DNA of 23,649 nucleotides from Ramicandelaber brevisporus (lineage: Eukaryota; Kickxellomycota; Ramicandelaberales; Ramicandelaberaceae). Under the pieces are notes generated by a model that saw only the letters and a program-made list of their open reading frames with translations, was not told the DNA's origin and searched no databases. Where the stretch lies: assembly GCA_025201865.1 (NCBI GenBank), contig MU602863.1, positions 16,897 through 40,545 of the forward strand. Direction: 5' to 3'. The position numbers and the translations under genes are program-made. This document shows positions 8,501 to 17,780 of this stretch, piece by piece; position 1 is the first letter of the stretch; the number at the start of each line of letters is the position of its first letter.

Positions 8501-11500
8501 TGTAAATCTACGGTTAGGAATCTGACTCAATCCACTTCTCTGTGCATTTGTCAACTGCTTGTACTTCATTGCCTCTTCAAACGATGTTCCTCCACTCTTT
8601 GACCAGAACAGTCCCTGCCAGGTAGAGTGTCCTGTAGCTGCAAAGAGAGTGTGCTCCAATATAGTCTCAACTCCGCCCAGAGCCTGCACAACATCAGTTC
8701 TATATTGATGGAATGACCATAGTTTGCCATCGTGATTGTTGTTTGTAAAGTAGAATGGATTAAATCGGTCAATCTGATACTGCTTCATTTCACCTCTTAA
8801 TCTCCATCCTCTATCATATGCAAGTGTCTGCCTATCTCTGCTAAACAGTGTGGACAATCTAGGAACTCCTCTGTCCCATGAATCCTCCAAATCATCCAAT
8901 GTTAACCTTCTATTCTGCGAGATTGCCTCTTTTCTTTTCACTGCAAATTCAGTCCATGCACGCTGCGATTCAATAAACTCCGTCTGCCATGGAAGTACAT
9001 ATCTCAGCAAGTTGGGAATAACTGCACCTTCTGCAGCCGTCAAGTCCTTACTTGTTCCACCTTTGCTCATTCCACTCTTGTAGTGAGTAACTCCAACCTG
9101 CTCGGTTATTTTGGACCATTTCTTATCTGACGAAGGAACCATTATATTGCCCATGGACATCATTCCAAGTCCTCCCAACTCCTCAGGTGTATAGAATATA
9201 ACTGGTGGGAATCTGCTCGGCATTTTACTGTTCAATCCACTCATCACTCGGCGCTGTATCTTAGTCTCTGCTCTAACCATCAGCTCCAGTGCTTCTCTTG
9301 TGTAAACAATGGCCTCTCTGTAATAAGTAACGAACCCAGTCAGCAATGTATTCCATCTCTTGGCTACTTTGATAAATGGTGCTGATCCACTGGACATTAA
9401 TATGCGTCGAATGTTATTATTAAACAAAACCAGCGATTCAGGCGAGACTCTAACATGAGCCACTGCTGTTCGCTCTTTAGTCTCAGAGTTAATCATATGC
9501 CATGCAGCTTCTTGGGCATCCAGTGATTGCTGAGCAGCTGATGCCACAAACGCAGATGTCTGCTGTCCATATTGTTTCAGTATACTTGAGCGCGGCACCA
9601 TTCTCACATCAAATCCAGCCACACACATTAATAGCGATGGATTATCTTTTGAATAGACGGATGCCAGAGTCGTTCCTTTGCCATGATCATTCCACTCAAG
9701 AGTTGCTATTGATGGTGGCAATCGACGCTTCATTTCCCAAAACACAGCTCGGCCCAATAACATGTCGCGAGCAACCATTCTCATTCTAGCATCTCGCGGC
9801 CATGTGCGTCTGTTAGGATAGCGTGCAGACAAGTCACCTTCCCCGCCACCACTATTGCCAGCATAAGAGCCCAGCTCCGGATGATCAGCCAAGAACTTTT
9901 GGGATAATTTACGAGCATCTTCTGGATCATCAAATCTCATCAACAAGTAAATCTGATCCAAATATCTCATATAAACTCTGATTGGATGAGCCGATTCAAT
10001 CTCCTTGGATTGGAACTGACCGAGTTCAGTGTGAGGACGTTCAACTGGTCCGGCCAAATCCATCGCGCGTGGAATGCCCAGTAGCAGTAAATCAATAACC
10101 AATCCATAATACTGCATCAAAAATCCACTAAACTGCAATCCTTTAATTAGACCATAGTGGTTAGTATGCTCCATGTCCATGAATTGAATCTTCACATTAT
10201 TCTTGGCAGTCATGTAATCGGCCAATGACGGGTCAACAATCAATCTCAGTAGTCGGTTAAATAACATCAAATCCACTGATTCATTCATTTCACTCAATTT
10301 AGATTGCAGGAAAACTGTGCGTGCTCCATTACTTGTGTCCCAAACTCCCTCTAAATTGTTGATTGCTCCGGCTAGTTTATAGACCAGTAACGGAGCAGGC
10401 TCGCTGTCTGATGGCTTGGTCCAATGAGGGAACAGTCCATTGCGAGATGCTTCCAGCCACAGATATTGATCCAAATAGGCATCCACAATCTTCTCAAATG
10501 ACGCCACTGACTGGACCGGAATCAAGTCTTCAAATGTATCAAAGAAATCCATCTCAATGTTGGCAAATGCTCGTCTGGTCAAGATTGTACGCTTGATGTT
10601 TGCCAGTGTCTTTGCTGGATTGTCATATGCCTGCTCAATCATTGCCAACTCTTCCCGCTGTGTACCAGTCAACTTGCCCTGAACATTGTACTGGCTGCGA
10701 AGACTCTCCAGCGCCAAAATCAACAGTTTGTTGTCATGCTTGTAGTTGAGTGGAGGGAACTTGATTGGCTGAACGCGTCTCAATGCCAACCACTGCGCTG
10801 TGTTTCGATAAATGTTTACTGCATCATCGCTTCCAATGTATGGTCCATCGCGGCGATATGACTCTTGACGCTCATGTTCTGCTCGCATCCATAAGCGCGA
10901 AATTCTGCCGAGATTCTTCTTGAACACAATCTTGTCAATTGCTGTGCCATTTGCAATACGACCCCGCGTTAAATGAGCTTGGCGAACCCACCAGTCGGCT
11001 TTCTGACGTACATATTTGTTGATCAGCGCAGTCACTGGTGCGGGCATACCCTCTACATTCCACGGTTTGTTGGCCTTCCAGCACCGCCATGCCTCGGATA
11101 GATGGGCGAGAATAGCACGTGACTTGGTCTTGCGAATAGCTGGCGGCATCATGTCCAGAATGTCATGCATGACTGAAGCACGCAGTTCCAAATCATACTG
11201 ACTCTCCACACGCTGCTTGGTGACTGTGGCAGCTGCTGTGCTGGTTGCTGCTCTGCCTTCAAACTGGCGTGCCAGCAAGTTACTCAGCCATCTTTCGAGA
11301 GTTGGGATTGTGCCACGCATATAAAACAGCCAAACGCGCCACATTGGAGACCACAAACCAACACCTGGACCCTTGGGAACTGGACCAACGTTGAATCGGT
11401 AGTAAATGGCATGTTTCAAGTCTTTGCACAGTTTGACCTGTCTCATTACTCCATACTTGTGCTGATAAATACCAGTTAATTGACCAACGTGTGCAAACAA

Positions 11501-13636
11501 ATACTGTAAGCCATCAGCCAGTTGGAATGAATCAATCTCGCCAAGTCGATGCTTAACATGTACATCCACAACCAGCTTGATTAATCGCAACAATTCACGC
11601 ATCATGTGGAATGATGCACCAAATCGTGACTTCTTGCGCTCTTTGGTGGTGAGAGTGCGAGTTGGTTTGAGATTGAAGTTGTAATCAAGATGCAAATAAT
11701 CCAATCTGCGTCTTTTGATGAGTAAATTGAGCATAGTATGGCCTTGTCTGACGACCTGCAATCCAGCTTCAACCCAGTCCATTCGTGTACTTTGGAAGAA
11801 TTTGGTTGCTTTTAATGAGCGTAATAATTGGCCACCGCCTCCACTGCTGTTAACGCCGCCACCGCCGCCATTGCGTACATTGGCGCGTTCAATTTGAGTG
11901 GCTGTGAGCTCGTGATTGACGCGAGACTTGATCAATCGCTGAGCAGAGACGCGACATTTGACTGGCCATGACTGAGGCACGCGTTCGAGATACCACGGCG
12001 CAATCAATTGAATATCGTGAGCACGACGAGTACGACCAGTCAAAGAGTCGAATGGATAAGGAGCCCAGTACAACTCAATGGCTGGAGATGTGGTACGAGT
12101 CGAGAGCGCGGTTTCATCAAACAGAGCGCGTCCATAATGCTTGGTTGCAACACCACGATGTAAGCGAGGATGAGGTTTGGGCAATGCAAACTCTGTACAC
12201 TCTTCTGAAAACAGCTCAGCCTCATCTTCCGCAGCAAACTGTGCAACCCAAGAGGCAGCATTCTGCTCAGCAGCATTCTTGGACGGCGCAGCCACAATGG
12301 GATGCAAAGACTCATCAAAGAAGAATGCACGCTCAATGTCATAATCATCGTCCGTGTTTGGCGAGACAATGTGCCTGAGAGGATAATGATACCAGCCCAG
12401 CTTAATCAATCGCTGACGCGGAACTGAGTTATACAAATGTGGGAATGCAACTCTCTGCTCAGCTCTTAATGCACAGTTTCTCACAATAATTTTATAAACA
12501 TCATTGAACTCAGTCCAATCCTCATCATCTTCGTACATTGCAATCACATTGGATTTGGATCGCTTATTACCATCTGCGCTCGTCACATCAAATTTGGGTC
12601 CGCCAGGTAATACCACACCAATGGACTTTGCGGTAATAAATGCGTCTGGATTGAACAGATAGAAGCTGTTTGGGTCTGTTGATTCAGCCGAGAGCGGAGT
12701 GGCTAGTCGTCGCAGGTTGTCCATAGTAGACACATCCATGCTCCATCTCTTATACGTGGGTCCATTAACTGCCAATGCGTTTCCATCGTCATCAACATCT
12801 TCCCATCCATTTCCTGTTCCGTTTTCATTATCATCATCTTCATCATCACCTTCATCATACATTTCGATACTACTTTCTGCTGCAGCCATTGCTCTCATTA
12901 ATTTGTGCTGTCTGTCTCCAGTTAGTGATTTGCCATCCAGAGGCTTGTTCTCATAAAACCACTGAAACACCTTTGCATCATCCTTTGGATCCAAATCCAT
13001 TTGAATCACATCTCCACCAGGCTCTTCGCTATTATTCAGTCCAAGTATATTATCTGTGTAATCAATCGGTGGCTCATCGTCGTCAAACACCGGAAACGTT
13101 GTCCGCTTAAAATTCACGCGTCCAACCTTTTCACGCCGCATCATTGTAACTGTGCTAGCCCACTGTGCCACATACAGCGGCTCAATCACGCGTTCACTCG
13201 CTGCGACACCACCGGCTGCTGAAGTGTCATCAACGAGTGTCAATGCACCGCCAACGTGATACGCGACATTGACGTGTTTGTTGGGTTCCCAAGGCTGTGG
13301 AATGGATTGTAGCAGGTTGAAGATTGCGTGAGGCATGAGCTTCAATGCACCGAGGAATGGACGACGGTCTTGTTTGAACTTTTTGGACGACATGTCACCG
13401 CGATCCCGATGTAGCTGACGAGCACTCTCAACAGGCAACATGGGCTTGGGCTGCAGCTGGCGTGTAATGAGATTGCTCGGCTGTGATTTGCCAGGTAAAC
13501 TGCCGCTGGTGGCAGACCTGGAAGCTGAAGAAGAAGCTGATGCTCCTGCTGCTGCTGATGTACCGACTGCACCGTATCGATCGCTGTTCAACTTGCGCCA
13601 TTTTCGTGCCTTCGCTTCGAGATCAACAACTTCCAT
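5588..13636 (-). CDS. PRP8: Pre-mRNA-processing-splicing factor 8 (U5 snRNP core), 2682 aa
   Basis: Prp8 is the largest spliceosomal protein. It forms the cavity around the catalytic U2/U6 RNA, contacts both splice sites and the branch point, and controls the helicase Brr2. Nearly every block of the family reads through: ARKWRKL near the start, [16 protein letters not shown] (~94), the KATKFFQST block (~605), [61 protein letters not shown] (~1794, entering the RNase H-like domain), SSEPTEPLL, and a Jab1/MPN-like domain from ~2327 ending in HRPLHF. Yeast and human proteins are about 2413 and 2335 residues. The excess is spread over low-complexity inserts: acidic at ~258-286, Gly-rich at ~588-603, Gln at 2217-2229 and 2315-2326, and an acidic C-terminal tail. 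No introns and no intein are visible. The frame extends to a TTG at 13645; ATG 13636 is the first ATG. Expected to be nuclear and essential. Confidence 0.98.
   Translation of the reverse strand: [2682 protein letters not shown]
6659..6694 (-). repeat. CAG/CAA tract encoding Gln in Prp8 (8Q-L-3Q on + order)
   Basis: A mixed CAG/CAA trinucleotide tract on the minus strand encodes [12 protein letters not shown], immediately before the first conserved residues of the Jab1/MPN domain and just after an Asp/Glu-rich segment. Codons are mixed, which tends to limit replication slippage. Human Prp8 has a short non-repetitive linker here. Confidence 0.85.
6950..6988 (-). repeat. CAG/CAA tract encoding 6Q-K-6Q in Prp8
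   Basis: Thirteen codons on the minus strand encode six Gln, one Lys and six Gln. The tract follows the conserved LILADYG...DIILGMEI block at the end of the RNase H-like region and precedes the conserved NYESQ...WRVRA block, where human and yeast Prp8 have a shorter Gln/Glu/Lys-rich linker. Confidence 0.85.
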
Positions 13637-13677
13637 CGAGTTCAATCGCTGTTGTTGTTGCTGCTGTTGTTGTTTTT

Positions 13678-13731
13678 TTAATTATTTTTTTTTACTCGAG
13701 TTTGTGCTTGTTGTTTCAGCAACAATGACAT
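13678..13731 (-). other. Upstream ORF (17 aa) in the PRP8 leader
   Basis: An ATG at 13731-13729 opens a 17-codon frame rich in Leu, Gln and Lys ending in TAA, 41 bases before the PRP8 ATG. If the transcript starts further upstream, it would act as a short uORF. Its twelfth codon is followed by GTAAAA, and a CAACAG lies just before CGATTGAACTCGATG, so an alternative 52-base splice joining it in frame to PRP8 cannot be excluded. No branch site supports that. Confidence 0.3.
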
Positions 13732-13798
13732 CTATGTTGATGAACAAAACGACGACTTTAAAGACACTGAACTCTACCTAATAAGAGAAAAAGGCTAC

Positions 13799-16700
13799 TT
13801 AATGGAGCGTAAGTTTAATGGTGACAATCTCGAATGCCTTCAGAGTGAGCGCAAATGAAAGACCATCCTTGCTAACTTCGACATCCTGCAAGTCTTCTTC
13901 GAGCAGGTTGCACTTGATGGCCTTGGCAATCTTGAACTGTGTAATGACGGGATAAGTTATTCCGTATTACGGGAGCCTTTGAGGATAGTTTAAACTTAGT
14001 TCCGACTCCCAGACATAAAAATAAAGTATTTTAAACCGCACAGTATAGAACAACTGCGATTCAATGCGAGCAAACGCCTTGCCACCGTAAGCCTCATAGA
14101 AGCGCAACACGACATCATTCGAATCTTCGGCGAGCTTGACAGCATCCAGCACGACATTGCGAGCACCCTTGACGGCGAACATTGACAAACCAGCATCCAG
14201 CGATGAGTCAGTAGTGGTGGACGAGGAAGCCGATGATGCTGCTGTGGATGGCAGAATGCGCGGTGGTGAGTTAAATTCGTGAGCAACTTCAACCACATTC
14301 GACTCAAAGAACGTGCCTTTGTGAGGGTAGATGGCATAGCGGAACTCGTGTGTGCCCATATCGCAGTTGGCATCTGGCGCTTTCGGACTGCGCAGCAGCG
14401 ACAGGCGCATCACATTGCCATGAGTAGCAAAGCCATACTTGCTGTCATTCAAGATGGAAACACCATATCCAAACTCGCTGAGATCCGCAAAGCGGTGACA
14501 GCACACTTCAAAGCGCGCGTAGTCCCACGAAGTGTTGAAATGAGTTGGACGCTGCACATATCCATACGCAGACTCGTAGGTGGCAATGTCGCTGTGGATG
14601 TCGAATGGGAACTCAACCTTCAGCATACGACGAGACTCGTTCCAGTCGACAAGCGTGTGGAAATCCAAGCGAGACGAGGAGGCAGTGAGCGAGATAGTCT
14701 GCACAAGCTTGCTCTTTGGCGAGAGCTGATACTCGACAAGCAATGAGGCGACCAGTGGACCCTTCTCGTAAATGGAGATGCGGCTGGCAGGTGGGCAGTC
14801 TTTGGCAGTCTCGAGATGATAGATTTCGACATCCCACGCATCCCAGTAGATGGGAACGTCATCAAACATCACAAAGCGGTTGGCACCGCCAGCCTGTGGT
14901 TTGCCATCAGCATTGCGAGCAACCAGCTCGCGAGACAGCTCATTGTCAACAAAGCTGACGAGACGACCACCCTTGTTGAACTCAGCAGTGACAAACTTGT
15001 TGCGCAGAACAAATGAGCCGGATGCATTCTGCTTGATGCTGACGCTCTCATCGGAGACAGAGTCGATTGGCAGCGATGCAGCACTTGAAACCGACATGCC
15101 AGGAACGCTGTCGAACTGAACAAACCCAGTATTTGTAGACAGCGTCTTGCTAATTAGGCTGTTCAGCGCATCACTGCCAGTGCTAGTCAGAGATGGCAAC
15201 TTGGCGGCCGGCTGGACATGTGGACCGGTGATTATTGCGCTTGGTGGCAGTTTGAAGACGCCAGAAACTGGCCAAGTCAATGTGTTGACAACAGAGTATT
15301 CATGCGCACCAGTTGCAGCCGGGACTGCACCGGCAAGAGCCTCATCAGCTGCGACTCGGAGCTCAGCAAGCTGCTTGTACACGTCATTGTAAATAGCGCG
15401 CGCATCATCAAACACCATCTCAATCGAAGAGCCAGGCAGAACATCGTGGAACTGGTTCAGCAGCACCTTCTTCCACATTTCCTCAAACTGCTTTTTTGGA
15501 TAAGTGTAATTCATCTTGCCATCGCTCTTTGCAGCCAACACAGATGCAGCAGTCGCCAAGAACTCCAGCTCACGCAGCTGCAGCTCGCATTCACGGTTAG
15601 CCTTCTTCACAAACGCCTGAGAAGTGTACGTGCCGCGATGCAGCTCAAAGTACAGCTCGCCCTTCCAAGTCACCAATTTGTCACCAGAGTCACGCTCGAC
15701 ACGCTCGTAAAAGTCATTTGGATGGCCAGGCGCTACACGCGGGATGCCGTCAATGCTGCTGCTATCAGCATTATAGAACCGCTTCAAGCGCTCCAGCTGG
15801 TCAACACCTGGGCCACCACCGCCGTCACCATGGCCAAACAGCATCAGGCTCTCGTTAGTTAGCGCAGAGTCGGCGTGGTTGCGCGCAGACTTGACCAGCT
15901 CTTCAACGGTGACGCGGGCAACATACGTCTCGGATGGAGCCATGTGGGTGAGCACCTTGGAGCCGTCCAGCCCAGCCCAGTAGAATGTCGTGTGCGGGAA
16001 CTTGTTGATGTTGTTCCACGACAGCTTCTGCGTAAAGAAATACTTCATATCAGCCAAGCGAACAATTTGGGGGAGTTGGGCAGAGTAGCCAAACGTATCG
16101 GGCAGCCAGAACACCTGGCAACGCTCACCAAAGTGCTCCTCGAAGAAGCGCTGGCCATACACAAACTGGCGGACAAAGGCTTCACCAGACGGAATGTTGG
16201 CATCCATCTCGACCCACGTGCCGCCGATGGGCACAAACTGGTCGCGCTTGTGCAGGTCTTGCAGACGCTTGAACACATCTGGATAGCCAGTGAGTAGCCA
16301 GTCGAATTGCTGAGCTTGAGAGGCAGCAAACTTGTAGAATGGGTAAGTGTCCATCAGCTGAGCCTGCGTGGCCCAGGAGCGAGCAATCTTGCGCTTGGTC
16401 TCGTCATATGGCCACAGCCATGCGGTATCAATGTGGCAGTTGCCAATCGCAGTAACACGATGCTGCACCTGAGAAGTGGTGCGGCTCGTGCTAAAGAATG
16501 CGCGCGTGACATCCAGACACTTGAAGATGCTTGCACGCATTGTTTCGGGTGTGGTGCGATCAAATGTGTTGCACACCTGGTTGGCTACCATCAGTGCTTG
16601 GTTGGCGCGCACTGGGTTGCTTCCTTCGAGCTCATTGATCATCATGCGCAGAATCTCAAAGTCATACTTGAGGTCCCATGCTGGTTTGTATGGAGCCAGC

Positions 16701-17284
16701 AGCTCTACGGACGCCAGGCGGAATGTGCGGTCAGGATTCGGAGGAGCAATATCAGGGCCATCCGTGGAGTTGCCAAACAGACCGTTGCATCCAACCTCAA
16801 TGTACAGCTCATAAGAGCCATGGTCATCAATTGGGGTAACAGCAGAGAGTGGGAAATGGACGCGGCGTTCAGCAACGTTACCGCCAGTGATGCCCTGAAG
16901 CGCGTGACCGTCCTTCGAGTAGATCAATGCCTCGCACGATGGATCGAATTCAAGCCAAATCTCCTCTTCGTCTCTGTGCCAGCCGTCTGGCAGCTTGAAC
17001 TCCAAATGGAACCAATGCGTCGACCAGCTCGGCCCGAAATGATCACCCGGCTTGGCATCGCGGTAAGCAGGAGCAGCGGCGGTCGATGTAACGACGGCAG
17101 AAGCGAATGGGATACGAGCAAGCTGCGGCACGGAATACACGTGCAAAGACATTTTGGCTTCATCGAAGCTGGCACGCTTTGAATACAGGGCGGCTTGGAG
17201 GCCGGTTTCGCGGAAGAGACCGCCGGTTGCGGCAAAGTTAGCCAGGCGGCTCTTGGTGATACTCTTGTGCTTCTGCGTGAGCAT
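13799..17284 (-). CDS. AMS1: Class II alpha-mannosidase (GH38, Ams1/MAN2C1 type), 1126 aa, one intron
   Basis: Hydrolyses alpha-linked mannose from free oligosaccharides. In yeast, Ams1 is made in the cytosol and carried to the vacuole by the Cvt/autophagy route; accordingly no signal peptide is seen. GH38 landmarks are complete: GNCHIDTAWLWP (281-292, zinc ligands His284 and Asp286), WLPDTFGYS with the nucleophile Asp396, and FGHGDGGGGP with His485. The N-terminus (KSITKSRL...LYSKRA) and the beta-sandwich C-terminal region fit the family. The uninterrupted frame would stop at 13967 after an AT-rich, unrelated tail. Instead the conserved end (FKIAKAIKCNLLEED ... FEIVTIKLTL) lies in a second exon, 13799-13936. 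I propose splicing out 13937-14041 (exon 1: 14042-17284, 1081 codons; exon 2: 45 codons plus stop). The gene ends 162 bases before the PRP8 start on the same strand and is divergent from the ABC transporter. Codon bias is strong. Confidence 0.94.
13937..14041 (-). other. Spliceosomal intron near the 3' end of the alpha-mannosidase gene
   Basis: 105 bases, AT-rich, ending ...ATAAC(TT)...CATTACACAG on the minus strand. The acceptor joins phase 0 to TTCAAG, the start of the conserved C-terminus. The best in-phase donor is GTGCGG (14041-14036), a weak match. It leaves four residues (LFYT) more than the spacing in human MAN2C1, so the exact donor is uncertain although the intron itself is well supported. 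Confidence 0.65.
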
Positions 17285-17385
17285 CTCGTGGTTGCAACAG
17301 TAAGAAACAAAAGTTCGCGTGTGTTGTTGTTGTTGTGTTGAGAACTTGAGTAAAACGAGATGACGACGAAGTAACGAACGCGTAC

Positions 17386-17460
17386 AGAGAGAGAGAGAAA
17401 GCGTGTGTGTTGTGTGTTGTGCGTGTGTTGTGTCTGAGTATGTGGATGTGTCTAAAAGAG
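17386..17460. repeat. GA and GT/TG simple repeat cluster
   Basis: (GA)n at 17386-17398 is followed by a run of GTGTGT/TTGTG units to about 17460. On the mannosidase strand this reads as CA-rich then CT-rich sequence about 100-170 bases upstream of its ATG, so it probably lies in or just upstream of that gene's 5' leader. Confidence 0.6.
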
Positions 17461-17780
17461 GCTGTGTGTGAAGTTGAGCCGAAGCATTTCACAGTAACGG
17501 CTGCATGCAAAGTGCATCTGTGTATATCTGTGTGCGTGTGTATAAGAGTAGGAGAGAATGCGAGAGTGGCAATTCACCTGATTAACATACGACAGTTAAC
17601 AACAGTAACAACCACCACAACCACCACAACAATAGCAGTAACAAGAACAATAGCACCAAGAACAACCTTAATGGTACAACAGCAAATCAACAGTCATCGG
17701 TGACGATCTCTTCGATCCGGTGGATTTGTATCACATGGATCTTCCAAACGAGCTTTCTGTGATCTGGCGAATCATTGAAA

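Noticed and set aside
5588-13636. An intein within Prp8, suggested by the unusual length
   Set aside because: Fungal PRP8 is a known intein host, but the family's conserved blocks, including the region around [14 protein letters not shown], read through without a Cys-start, His-Asn-end block. The extra length is scattered in low-complexity loops.
13967-14041. The unspliced C-terminal tail of the mannosidase as genuine protein
   Set aside because: AT-rich, unlike the family, and the true conserved C-terminus is found just downstream in a splice-compatible exon.
16307-17182. 291-codon open frame on the + strand inside the mannosidase
   Set aside because: It lies antisense to conserved GH38 sequence, shows no domain, and results from the strong codon bias of the real gene.
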